From assembly GCA_036510675.1 (NCBI GenBank), contig DATCDN010000054.1, positions 1-64,000 on the forward strand: a DNA stretch of 64,000 nt. Direction: 5' to 3'. The notes under the pieces are model-generated. The model ran no database searches. It had not been told where the DNA came from and worked only from the letters and a program-made list of their open reading frames with translations. Of this stretch, positions 9,090 to 17,918 are shown one piece after another (the first letter of the stretch is position 1; every line of letters begins with the position of its first letter). The DNA is from JAATGI01 sp036510675. GTDB taxonomy: Bacteria > Pseudomonadota > Alphaproteobacteria > ATCC43930 > CGMCC-115725. The position numbers and the translations under genes were made by a program.

Positions 9090-11004
9090 GGACGCGCGCC
9101 CCCGACAGCGACAGAAAAGCGCCGCGAAACACACCCATCACCCCTTCCCGCGCGAACAGCACGAGCAGGATGAGCAGCGGCCCCATCACGATTTGCCAAT
9201 GTTCCGAATAGCCGGACAGGATGATTTGCAGCAGCAGATAGAGGAAGGCGCCGAGCACCGGCCCGATCACACTCGAAATTCCGCCGGCGATGACCATGAC
9301 CAGGAGATCGCCCGACTGCGTCCAATTCATGTAGTCGGGGCTGACGAATTGCGTGAGGTTGGCAAGCAGGCCGCCGGCGATGCCGCACATCGTGCCGGCA
9401 ATGACGAACGCCGCCAGCTTGTAGCGATAGGCCGGCAGGCCCAGCGCGCGAACCCGCCGCTCGTTCAATCGCGTCGCCTGCAGCGCCAGCCCAAACCGCG
9501 AGTTGACCAGGCGATAGATCACGAAGACGCACGCCGCCAGGACCAGCCAGACCAGATAATAGAAGGTCACGGGATTGCCGAGATCGAGCAGCCCCCCAAC
9601 CTCGCTGTGGCCGTGAAAGGAAAACCCGTCGTCGCCGCCATACTGGCGCAGCCCGACGCCGATGAAATAGACGAGCTGGGCGAACGCCAGCGTGATCATC
9701 AGGAAATGCAGGCCGCTGGTGCGCAGGCACAGCGCCCCGATGATCGCCGCGACGCCGGCCGAAATGACGATCACCAGCGCCAGATGCGCGAAGCCGTCGG
9801 TCAGGCCGTTGGCGATCGCGATCCCGACGACATAGGCGCCGATGCCCAAAAACGCGGCGTGACCGAGACTGACCATGCCGCCGAAGCCGCCGATGAAATT
9901 GAGGCTCAACGCGGCGATGCCGAAGATCATCACCCGCGACACCAGGGCGATGTAGAAGGGCTGGCCGCCCACCGCCAACGGCACCAGCGCCAGTGCCGCC
10001 ATGATCGCGATGCCGACAATGGTTTCGCTGGCGGGAGAGAGGCGCGCCTGACGCACGCTCGGCCCGATCCCGCTCGCCGAGCCCGGTGCGGGAATGAGGC
10101 CCTGGGGCCTGAACAGCAGCACCGCCGCCATCAAGATGTAGATCAGCATCGAGGTCAGTGCCGGGCCGACCGCGTCGGCGACGCTGCGCGGCAGCAGGCT
10201 GAACAGCAGGCCCGGCACGAACGCCCGGCCCAGCGTATCGACCAGCCCCACGATCACCGCCGCGATGAACGAGCCGCGGATCGAGCCGATGCCGCCGATC
10301 ACGATGACCACCAGGGCCAGGATCAGGACGGTATCCCCCATGGTCGGATCGACCGAGATCAACGGCCCGACCGCCATGCCGGCAAGGCCGGCCAGCGCCG
10401 CGCCAAGCCCGAAGATCGCGGTGAACAGCAGCCCGACATTGACGCCCATCGCCTCGACCATCTCGCGGTTGCTGGCGCCGGCGCGGATCAGCATGCCGAG
10501 CCGCGTTCGCGCCACCAGCAGATAGAGCAGCAGCGCGACGATCAGCCCCAGCACGATGAGCGCCAGGCGATAGGTCGGATAGGCGACGCCCGGCAGAATC
10601 GCGATCCGGCCGGAGAGCAGCGCCGGCACCGGCATGTCGAGCGGCGTCGATCCCCAGACGATGCGCGCCAGCTCGTTGAGGAACAGGATCAGGCCGAACG
10701 TCGCCAGCACCTGTTCCAGGTGATCGCGGCGATAGAGGTGGCGCAACACGATAAGCTCGATGACCGCGCCCGCCACGAAGATCGCGGGCACCGCCAATAC
10801 CACCGCCAGCAGCAGCGAGCCGGTCCAGGCATAGAAGCTGGCGGCAAAAAACGCGCCGAGCATATAGAGCGAGCCATGCGCCAGATTGACGAGGTTCATG
10901 ATGCCCAGCACGAGCGTCAGCCCGGCCGCGAACAGAAACAGCATCAGACCATATTGCAACCCGTTCAGCGCCTGGGTCAGGATCAGGATCGGGCTGAACA
11001 TCAC
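9082..11004 (-). CDS. Fused LivH-LivM branched-chain amino acid-type ABC permease
   Basis: 640 residues, about twice the size of a single LIV permease. Residues about 1-295 are LivH-like (FAAGLTLVLGIMNLVNLAHG, then GVNVGLLFTAIFGLGAALAG and IVIGGIGSIRGS). A linker of about 30 residues (FRPQGLIPAPGSASG) leads to about 335-640, which is LivM-like (LSLNFIGGFGGMVSLGHAAF, then VIAGGISSVIGPVLGAFLY). In most genomes livH and livM are separate genes; here there is no stop or internal start between them. It lies 25 bp after the binding-protein gene and overlaps livG. Inner membrane. Confidence 0.9.
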   Translation of the reverse strand: MMFSPILILTQALNGLQYGLMLFLFAAGLTLVLGIMNLVNLAHGSLYMLGAFFAASFYAWTGSLLLAVVLAVPAIFVAGAVIELIVLRHLYRRDHLEQVLATFGLILFLNELARIVWGSTPLDMPVPALLSGRIAILPGVAYPTYRLALIVLGLIVALLLYLLVARTRLGMLIRAGASNREMVEAMGVNVGLLFTAIFGLGAALAGLAGMAVGPLISVDPTMGDTVLILALVVIVIGGIGSIRGSFIAAVIVGLVDTLGRAFVPGLLFSLLPRSVADAVGPALTSMLIYILMAAVLLFRPQGLIPAPGSASGIGPSVRQARLSPASETIVGIAIMAALALVPLAVGGQPFYIALVSRVMIFGIAALSLNFIGGFGGMVSLGHAAFLGIGAYVVGIAIANGLTDGFAHLALVIVISAGVAAIIGALCLRTSGLHFLMITLAFAQLVYFIGVGLRQYGGDDGFSFHGHSEVGGLLDLGNPVTFYYLVWLVLAACVFVIYRLVNSRFGLALQATRLNERRVRALGLPAYRYKLAAFVIAGTMCGIAGGLLANLTQFVSPDYMNWTQSGDLLVMVIAGGISSVIGPVLGAFLYLLLQIILSGYSEHWQIVMGPLLILLVLFAREGVMGVFRGAFLSLSGARVRD

Positions 11005-11029
11005 GGCACGGCGGTCCCCCCGGACCGCG

Positions 11030-12202
11030 TCATTTCATCGGGCATGCCGTGTGGTAGGCATCCTGATCGTCCTTGAGGATGAGGCCGCGATTGGCTTCGA
11101 TCGGATGCCCATCCGCCGCCTTGACGATCTCGGTCGCATAGAAATTCTCGATCGGGAAATGATTGTTGTTATAGCGGTACGGCCCGCGCACGGAATCGTA
11201 TTTGACGGTATCGAGCGCGTGGATCAGGGCTTGGCGATCCTCGACCTTGCCGTGGATCGCGCGCACCGCCGCGTCGATCAGGCGGACCGAATCATAGGCC
11301 TGGGCGGCATAGACCGACGGGTCGTAATGATACTTGGCGCGGAACGCCGCGACGAAATGCTTGCTGGCCGCATTGTCGAGATCGATGGTCCAGAAGGCGG
11401 CGGAGCGCGAGCCTAGCGCCAGATCGCCGATCGCGGGCAGCGTCGTCGAATTGAACATGAAATCGCTGTAGAGCGGGATCTGCGTCATCAAGCCCGCTTC
11501 GACATATTGCTTGGCGAACGGCAGCGTGCCGCCGCCGGCGATGAAGGCATAGACCGCGTCGGGTTTTTCGGCGGCGATCTTGGTGATCTCGGCGGAAAAA
11601 TCCAACTGGGTGAAGGCCGGATAAATCTCGTCAACAATGGTGCCGTGGAATTTCGACTTGAAGCCCGCCATCGCGTCATGACCGGCCTGATAATTGGAGG
11701 CGATCAGCGCCACCTTCTTGATGCCGCGCTGCTGCATGTAGACGCCGACCGCCGCATGCGGCTGATCGTTCTGCCAGGACGTCGAGAAGAAATAGGGCGA
11801 ACAATCCTTGCCGGCGATCTGCGACGGGCCGGAGTTCGACCCGATCAAGATCGTCTTCGAATCGACGATGGGATGGTAGAGCGCCAGCATCACGTTGGAA
11901 TAAATGATTCCGGTGACGATATCGACGCGATCGCGGGTGACGAGCCGCTCCGCCACCTGCTTCGCGATGTCGGGCTTCGCCTGATCGTCATTCTTGCTGA
12001 TCTCGGCTGGCAAGCCGCCGATCTTGCCGTTCAGCTCCGCGACGCCGAGAAAAAATCCATCGGTCTGGTGCTTGCCATTGAGACTCGCCGGACCCGACAG
12101 AGTCGAGACGAAGCCGATCTTGACCTTGTCGGCCGCGATGGACGGACCCGCCGCGAGCACCGCGACCGCCGACACGACCAACAGCATGGTTTTCTTTTGC
12201 AA
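11030..12202 (-). CDS. LIV-type ABC transporter periplasmic substrate-binding protein
   Basis: 390 residues starting at TTG 12202, chosen because GGGAGGA stands seven bases upstream and the result is a textbook signal peptide (MQKKTMLLVVSAVAVLAAG, cleavage near SIAA/DK). The mature part begins KVKIGFVSTLSGPASLNGKH, the type I periplasmic binding fold of LivK/amide-binding proteins (Peripla_BP_6). It delivers substrate to the downstream LivHM-G-F importer. The ligand is unknown; linkage to a Rieske oxygenase and an amidohydrolase points to an aromatic or amide compound. Confidence 0.9.
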   Translation of the reverse strand: MQKKTMLLVVSAVAVLAAGPSIAADKVKIGFVSTLSGPASLNGKHQTDGFFLGVAELNGKIGGLPAEISKNDDQAKPDIAKQVAERLVTRDRVDIVTGIIYSNVMLALYHPIVDSKTILIGSNSGPSQIAGKDCSPYFFSTSWQNDQPHAAVGVYMQQRGIKKVALIASNYQAGHDAMAGFKSKFHGTIVDEIYPAFTQLDFSAEITKIAAEKPDAVYAFIAGGGTLPFAKQYVEAGLMTQIPLYSDFMFNSTTLPAIGDLALGSRSAAFWTIDLDNAASKHFVAAFRAKYHYDPSVYAAQAYDSVRLIDAAVRAIHGKVEDRQALIHALDTVKYDSVRGPYRYNNNHFPIENFYATEIVKAADGHPIEANRGLILKDDQDAYHTACPMK

Positions 12203-12279
12203 CGATCGATCCTCCCTGTTCGGCGCTTGTGACTGCCGCGCCACGTTTTGCTATTTAAGATTACCTGGAGCCGCCGCGC

Positions 12280-13941
12280 TCAGGCGCCGTGGACCGGCTT
12301 GCCGCCTACCATCGTCATCGCCGGACGGACCCGGCGGATGGCCTCGTCCGGCACAGCGGCCGTGTCGAATAGGTCGCGGTCGAGCACCACCAGGTCCGCG
12401 AGCTTGCCCGGCTCGATCGAGCCGAGCGTATCCTCCTCGCGCATGAACCAGCCATTCGCCGCCGTATAGAGCCGCACCGCCTCTTCGCGGCTGATGGTCT
12501 GACCGTCGTTCACCAGAATGCCGGCGGCGTTCTTCCCGGTGACCATGTAATAGATCATGTTCCACGGGTTGAGCGTCGAAATCTGCGCCGAATCCGAACC
12601 GGCGCCGACCTTGATGCCGCTGTCCACGATCATGCGGTAAGGCGGGCCGCCGCGCTTCGAGCCGGAGAGATAGCGGAAGCCGTGCAGCGCGAGGCCGACG
12701 CCCAGCGCCTTCGCCGCCGCGAGATGCGCCGCCGTCAGTTCGGGCACATGGGCGATCGACCAGCGCAGATCGGCAATGGGAATGGTCTCGTTGATCTTGG
12801 CGAAGCTCTCGATGGTGAAGGCATCCTCGCGCGATGACAGCGTGTGCTGCTGGAACGGCCAGCCATGCTGCGCCACCAGCTTCAGCGCCGTGACATAATT
12901 CGCCGGAAAGTCGCCCTGAAACAGCGGCCAGGCGGTGACGAACTCGCCGATGCCCGAGATGCGCACCATGTCGTCGCCGAAGCCCGGATAGGAATTGCGG
13001 ACGCGCTGCGCGATCAGCGAGACCTCCGGGTCCTTGTCCATGCTGAGATAGAAAATGCGCAGGCGGGTCGAGACCTTGCCCTCGCGATGCAGCGCCAGCA
13101 GTGCGTCGTGCATCGCGAACGGGTCGTCGCTCGCCAGCGTGTCCATCTGCACCGACGTTTGCGTGTTCGGCGTGCCGGGGATCACGAACGCACCCATATC
13201 GACATTGGTGGTGATGCCCATGCTGGCCGAATAGGCCATCGCGTCGAGCGCGCCTTGTTTCTTGTCGGCGAACGTCTGGATCGCACGCAAGGCGTCGAGC
13301 GCGGCGAGCGACGTCGGCCCCGCGGCAATCAGGCCCGCGTCACTGACGGCGATCTTCTTGTCGGCGAAGAATTTTCGCGCCGCGCTATTGACGGCGGCGG
13401 GACCGAAGAATTGTTGGAATACGATCGCGGGATGATCCGGCGCCGCCTTATCCAGCTCCGCCAGGGTCGGCAGGCGCTTTTCCGCGAATTGTTCCGGGAC
13501 CCACCCACCCATCGACGTGATCCACCCATCCGCCGGCACGTTTTTGGCGCGGGCGGCGATGGTGGCCTGCACCTCGGCGATGGACGCGGCGCTTTCGAGC
13601 CGCGTGTCGTGTCCCGGCCGCTGGCTCAGCAGCACGAAATGATTGTGATTGTCGACCAGACCCGGGATCACCGTACGACCCTTGAGGTCGATGGTGTGGG
13701 GCGAGCCCGGCACGCCGTCCCCGACCGCCAGGAACCTGCCGTCGCGGATCGCCACCGACGAGACGATGGAATTCTTGGCGTCCATGGTGTGGATCTTGCC
13801 GTTGACCAGCGTCAGGTCGGATGTACCGCCATCGCCGCCTTTGGTCGCGGGCTCCGCCGCCCGGGCCCGCGCCACCGGCAGCGTGCCCAGCGCCAACGCC
13901 GACGCCATCAATGCCTTCAATCCATCGCGCCGTCCCAGCAT
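12280..13941 (-). CDS. Amidohydrolase family protein (YtcJ-like) with twin-arginine signal
   Basis: 553 residues. The N-terminus MLGRRDGLKALMASALALG has a twin arginine before a hydrophobic core and an ARA cleavage region, so Tat export to the periplasm is likely. The catalytic domain has the metal-binding H99-N-H101 (VDNHNHF), later His motifs (HTLSSREDAF, SIAHVPEL) and the late Asp in GAGSDSAQ, as in the YtcJ/NfdA metal-dependent hydrolases (Amidohydro_3). AAGGAGGGG lies just before the ATG. It lies upstream of the LIV binding protein by 77 bp. I infer that it may cleave an amide or ester outside the cytoplasm before uptake. Confidence 0.88.
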   Translation of the reverse strand: MLGRRDGLKALMASALALGTLPVARARAAEPATKGGDGGTSDLTLVNGKIHTMDAKNSIVSSVAIRDGRFLAVGDGVPGSPHTIDLKGRTVIPGLVDNHNHFVLLSQRPGHDTRLESAASIAEVQATIAARAKNVPADGWITSMGGWVPEQFAEKRLPTLAELDKAAPDHPAIVFQQFFGPAAVNSAARKFFADKKIAVSDAGLIAAGPTSLAALDALRAIQTFADKKQGALDAMAYSASMGITTNVDMGAFVIPGTPNTQTSVQMDTLASDDPFAMHDALLALHREGKVSTRLRIFYLSMDKDPEVSLIAQRVRNSYPGFGDDMVRISGIGEFVTAWPLFQGDFPANYVTALKLVAQHGWPFQQHTLSSREDAFTIESFAKINETIPIADLRWSIAHVPELTAAHLAAAKALGVGLALHGFRYLSGSKRGGPPYRMIVDSGIKVGAGSDSAQISTLNPWNMIYYMVTGKNAAGILVNDGQTISREEAVRLYTAANGWFMREEDTLGSIEPGKLADLVVLDRDLFDTAAVPDEAIRRVRPAMTMVGGKPVHGA

Positions 13942-14020
13942 GATCCCCTCCTTATAAGCCGAGGGGCATTGTGCACGCGTCGCGCGGCGTCGGCACAGAA
14001 AAATTGCCGGGCGGCGGCGC

Positions 14021-15961
14021 TTATTCCGCCGCGACCAATTCCAGCGGGCGGTCGGCCTCCTTGGAAATCGGCAGGGTCACGGTGACGATGGTGCCCTGCC
14101 CCAGCGCGCTTTCGATGGCGAAGGCGCCGCCATGCAGCTCGACGAACAGCTTGCACAGCGGCAGCCCCAATCCGGTGCCGCCATATTTCCGGGCGATGCT
14201 GCTGTCGACCTGCTGGAACGGCTCCAGCGCCTTCGGAATATCGGCGGGGTTCATGCCGATGCCATTGTCGCGCACCGAAATCTCGACCGAGCTGTCGTGC
14301 CGCATCAGCGCGACATCGATGCGGCCGCCGGCCGGCGTGAATTTGATCGCGTTCGACAAGAGGTTCAACAGAACCTGGCGCAGCCGGATATGGTCGCCAT
14401 CGATCGGCGGCGTGCCGGGGGCGAGATCGATGTTCAGCGCGACATCGGCGGCCTGCGCCTGCGCGCGGGCGATCCGCACCGCCTCCGCCACCACATCGTG
14501 GAGATCGGTCGGGCGACGTTCGATCTCCATCCGGCCCCATTGCAGCTTCGCGATATCGAGCACATGGTTGATGATATGCAGAAGATGCCGGCCGCTGAAC
14601 AGGATGTCGCCGGCGAATTCCTTGTATTTCGGCTGCCCGACCGGCCCCAGCATCTCCGTCGAAATCATCTCGGAAAAGCCGATCACGGCATTCAAGGGCG
14701 TGCGCAGCTCGTGGCTCATATTGGCGAGGAAGTCGGTCTTGGCGCGGCTCGCCGCCTCGGCCACGTCGCGCGCCACGATCAGCGCGCTCTCGCGATCCTT
14801 CAGCACGGTAATGTCGGCGGCGACCGCGACGAAGCCGCCCGCGTCGGTGGTGCGGGTGCCCAGTTTCAGCCAGCGCCCATCGCCGAGGCGCAGTTCGCCC
14901 GACGGCTCGTTGAAGGCGCGCACCAGGCGGCTTGAAAACATCTCGCCCGTGGCCAGCGTGTCGGCCTGGTCGGGGAAGAAATCGCGCGCCTGGGAGTTGC
15001 TGACCGAGACACGGCCCTCGCCGTCCACCAGAATCATCGCGGCCGGGGCGCTGTCGATGGCGACCGCGAGATCGTTCTGCGCCGCGCGTTTGGCCGCGAC
15101 CTCGCGTTCCATCATGGCCCGGATATTGTCGCGCATCGCCGCCATGGCGATCAGCAGCGAGCCGAGCTCGTCGCGCCGGCCCAGCGCGTCGATCGGCACG
15201 TCGAGCTCGCCCGACGCGATCCGATTGGCGGCGCGCGATGCCTCGGCGATCGGCCGCGTCATGATATGCGCCAAGAGATAGGTGACGGCGCCGCCGAACA
15301 GCAGCGCCAGCAGCGTCACGAACAGGGTCAGCCGCCGATAGTCGGCGATCGCGGTCAGCGCCCGCTGGCGCGCGCCCAGCCCGTCCTCGGCGGTCAGCTC
15401 GACCAAATTCTCGAAATTGCCCATCACGATATTGCCGAGCCGGGTCAGATCGGCCTGGCTATTGGCGCCGGGATTGCGCCTGAACTGGGCGCGCCGTCCG
15501 GCATCCCACAGGGCGGCGTTCGCCGCGGTCGCGCGGGCCGCTTCGACGGTGCGCTGGGAGGTGGCGCGCGACATCGCGAGCCGCAAATAGGTTCCAGTCT
15601 CCTGCGCCAAGAGGTTCATGCGCCGGTCGAGATCGGCGCGCCGATCCGGCAGCGTGGCGGCGCGGCGCTTCACCACCAGCGACTGCATCGCGGTGAATTT
15701 CGCCAGCGCGAACCGGGCATAGCTGATCGAGGCCAGCGGCTGGTCGAGACTCTGCACCACGAGGTCGCCGGTGCCGCCGACGCTGTGCACGCCGGCCAGT
15801 CCCAGCATGAAGGTAATGGCCGCCATCGCACCGAAGGCAAAGAGAATCTTACCGCGAATGGTTCGGGACAAACCCTCGATACGGCGCACCGCGCGGCGCG
15901 GCCATTCGGCCAGGCCGATGGGCAGGCGGACGCGCGGGCGGGCTTCGGTGTCGGCGCTCAT
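14021..15961 (-). CDS. Membrane sensor histidine kinase (TM-HAMP-PAS-HisKA-HATPase)
   Basis: 646 residues. Two membrane spans (about 38-60 and 211-233) enclose a helical periplasmic domain of about 150 residues. HAMP follows at about 233-286, a PAS domain at about 295-390, and the phosphoacceptor H417 in MSHELRTPLN. The ATPase part shows the N box NLLSNAIKF (near 526) and G boxes (VRDNGIGM, GGTGLGLPL). No response regulator lies next to it, so it is an orphan kinase in this window. Its position between two ABC import systems suggests it senses a compound they handle. No strong ribosome-binding site is seen before the ATG. Confidence 0.9.
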   Translation of the reverse strand: MSADTEARPRVRLPIGLAEWPRRAVRRIEGLSRTIRGKILFAFGAMAAITFMLGLAGVHSVGGTGDLVVQSLDQPLASISYARFALAKFTAMQSLVVKRRAATLPDRRADLDRRMNLLAQETGTYLRLAMSRATSQRTVEAARATAANAALWDAGRRAQFRRNPGANSQADLTRLGNIVMGNFENLVELTAEDGLGARQRALTAIADYRRLTLFVTLLALLFGGAVTYLLAHIMTRPIAEASRAANRIASGELDVPIDALGRRDELGSLLIAMAAMRDNIRAMMEREVAAKRAAQNDLAVAIDSAPAAMILVDGEGRVSVSNSQARDFFPDQADTLATGEMFSSRLVRAFNEPSGELRLGDGRWLKLGTRTTDAGGFVAVAADITVLKDRESALIVARDVAEAASRAKTDFLANMSHELRTPLNAVIGFSEMISTEMLGPVGQPKYKEFAGDILFSGRHLLHIINHVLDIAKLQWGRMEIERRPTDLHDVVAEAVRIARAQAQAADVALNIDLAPGTPPIDGDHIRLRQVLLNLLSNAIKFTPAGGRIDVALMRHDSSVEISVRDNGIGMNPADIPKALEPFQQVDSSIARKYGGTGLGLPLCKLFVELHGGAFAIESALGQGTIVTVTLPISKEADRPLELVAAE

Positions 15962-16040
15962 GTCCGCGATAGTGGGGCGTCATGGCTAAGATTGGCTTAA
16001 TCGTAAAAACCGCGCTGTCGCGGCGCCGGACCCCTTCGCG

Positions 16041-16868
16041 TCAGGATTGTTGCGCCGCCAGGAGGGAAGCGGCCTGGGCGTTGAAATTAGCCGAGCCGGC
16101 CAGCCCCGAGCCGCCATCCACCGGCAGCACCACGCCGGTAATCCAGTCCGCCGCCGGCGACGAAATGAACAGGGCGGCGCGGGCGATATCCTCGACCGTG
16201 CCCATGCGGCCCAGCGGCACGCCCTGCCCGCCGCGCCGCTTATGATCGGCGCCGCCAAGGCGCTTCATCCCCTCGGTATCGGCGATCGGGCCCGGCATGA
16301 TGCTGTTGACGCGGATGCCGTGCGGCCCCCATTCCAGCGCCAGATTCTGCATCATGCGGTCGATGCCCGCCTTGGCGGCGCCGACATGGAGCTGATAGGC
16401 ATAGGGCATGTGGCCCATGCCGGCGGAAATGAAGATGATCGAGCCGTGTTGCGCGGCCAACTGGTCGAAAGCGAGCCGCGCCGCGTTGAACGAGCCCAAG
16501 AGGTCGATATCGATCACGGCCTTGAAGCCGTTGGGCGACAGTTTTTCCGCCGGCACCAGGAAATTGCCGGCGGCACCGCATACCAATATGTCGATCGGCC
16601 CCAGCGTGTCGCGGCAGTGGGTCATCGCCGCGTGCAGTTCCTCGGGCTTGCGGACATCGGCGGCGCGCGCCGACACCTTGACGCCCAGCGCCTCGATCTC
16701 CTTCGCGGCGCCATCGAGCTTGGCCTGGGTCCGGCCGCAGATCGCGATATTGGCGCCATGCGTGGCGAAGCCCTTGGCGATGCCGAGATTGATGCCGCTG
16801 CCGCCGCCGGTGATGAACACCGTCTTGCCCCGATAGAGATCGGCGGGAAAGAATTTCGCCAAGTCCAT
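16041..16868 (-). CDS. SDR-family oxidoreductase, 2,4-dienoyl-CoA reductase-like
   Basis: 275 residues. The Rossmann nucleotide motif is TGGGSGINLG (20-29). The active-site region reads HVGAAKAG with K166, and the usual Tyr of YxxxK is replaced by Val162, as also occurs in dienoyl-CoA reductases (DECR/PECR type), which use other residues. NALEWGPHGIRVN-type sequence after the Lys fits the same group. ATG 16868 is supported by AGGGGG five to six bases upstream. It follows the sugar-type ABC permease by 64 bp and may belong to that operon. A fatty- or aromatic-CoA substrate would match the nearby acyl-CoA synthetase. Confidence 0.85.
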   Translation of the reverse strand: MDLAKFFPADLYRGKTVFITGGGSGINLGIAKGFATHGANIAICGRTQAKLDGAAKEIEALGVKVSARAADVRKPEELHAAMTHCRDTLGPIDILVCGAAGNFLVPAEKLSPNGFKAVIDIDLLGSFNAARLAFDQLAAQHGSIIFISAGMGHMPYAYQLHVGAAKAGIDRMMQNLALEWGPHGIRVNSIMPGPIADTEGMKRLGGADHKRRGGQGVPLGRMGTVEDIARAALFISSPAADWITGVVLPVDGGSGLAGSANFNAQAASLLAAQQS

Positions 16869-16932
16869 GCGCGCCCCCTGCACTTCGTCGGGAGCAATCT
16901 ATCACAGGCGACGGCGCCGGGGCGACCGCCCC

Positions 16933-17910
16933 CTATGCGGACCGGCGCGACAGCGCGTCCGCCGCCACCGCCGTCAGGATGATCGCGCCCTGAATGATCG
17001 CCTGGTAATAGGGATTGACCTCGAGGAGGTTGAACCCGTTGCGAATGAATTCGAGGAAGAAAATCCCCAGAACGGTGCGCCAGATGGCGCCGCGCCCGCC
17101 CTGAACGCTGGTGCCACCGACCACCACCGCGGCGATGGCGGGAAACAGCACATCGGCCAATCCATCGCCGGCGATCGCGGTGCTGGTGCGCGAGATCAGC
17201 ACCGCGCCCGCGACCCCGGCGGCAAAGCCGCTGAAGGCGAAGGCGCCGATGCGCAGCGCCCGCACATTGATGCCGGAGAGCCGTGCCGCCTCCGGGTTGC
17301 CGCCCGAGGCATAAATCCAGCGGCCCAGCTTGGTGCGCGACAGGGTGAAGCCGCAGACCAGCGCGAAGGCGATGAAGATCCAGATGAAATAATCGATGCC
17401 GATGAACTTGCCATTGCCCAGCGCGGCGAAGCCTGGATCGGCGATATAGAGCTGAAAGCCGTTGGTGACCTCGGTGCCCAGCCCGACCACCATCAGGCTC
17501 GATGCCAGCGTCGCGATGAACGAGTTGACGCGCAGATAGGTGACGACGAGGCCGTTGAAAAAGCCGATCGCCAGCCCGGCGGCGATGCCCAACAGCAAGG
17601 CGGGCCAGGTTCCCAGCTCCGGCTGGAATTTCGCCGCCACGATGCCGGCCAGGACATAGATCGCGCCCGAGCACAGATCGAACTCGGCGACGATCAGCAG
17701 CATGGTGAAGGCGATGGCGACGATGCCGTAGATCGACCCCGATTCGAGCGTGTTGAGCAGATTGATCCAGGTCAGGAAATGGTCGGCGGTGGCCGACAGG
17801 ATGATCAGCAGCGCCAGGAACGACACCACGATGGCGTATTCGCGCACGATCTCGACCAGGTTCTTGCCGATCGACAGTTTCGCGGGATGGACCGCGTCGG
17901 TTCTGGCCAT
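16933..17910 (-). CDS. Ribose/xylose-type ABC transporter permease (RbsC-like)
   Basis: 325 residues, about ten membrane segments, BPD_transp_2 family. Characteristic sequence includes FDLCSGAIYVLAG, NGLVVTYLRVNSFIATLAS and VVVGGTSVQGGRG. It begins eight bases after the ATPase stop. It forms the channel of a carbohydrate-uptake (CUT2)-type importer with the next two genes upstream; the actual ligand is unknown, since CUT2-like systems also carry other polar compounds. Confidence 0.9.
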   Translation of the reverse strand: MARTDAVHPAKLSIGKNLVEIVREYAIVVSFLALLIILSATADHFLTWINLLNTLESGSIYGIVAIAFTMLLIVAEFDLCSGAIYVLAGIVAAKFQPELGTWPALLLGIAAGLAIGFFNGLVVTYLRVNSFIATLASSLMVVGLGTEVTNGFQLYIADPGFAALGNGKFIGIDYFIWIFIAFALVCGFTLSRTKLGRWIYASGGNPEAARLSGINVRALRIGAFAFSGFAAGVAGAVLISRTSTAIAGDGLADVLFPAIAAVVVGGTSVQGGRGAIWRTVLGIFFLEFIRNGFNLLEVNPYYQAIIQGAIILTAVAADALSRRSA

Positions 17911-17918
17911 GAATTCGC

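Noticed and set aside
8884..11076. Plus-strand open frame of 730 codons, very rich in Gln, Asp, Arg and His
   Set aside because: Exactly antisense to livG and the LivHM fusion; the composition is what hydrophobic GC-rich codons give on the other strand.
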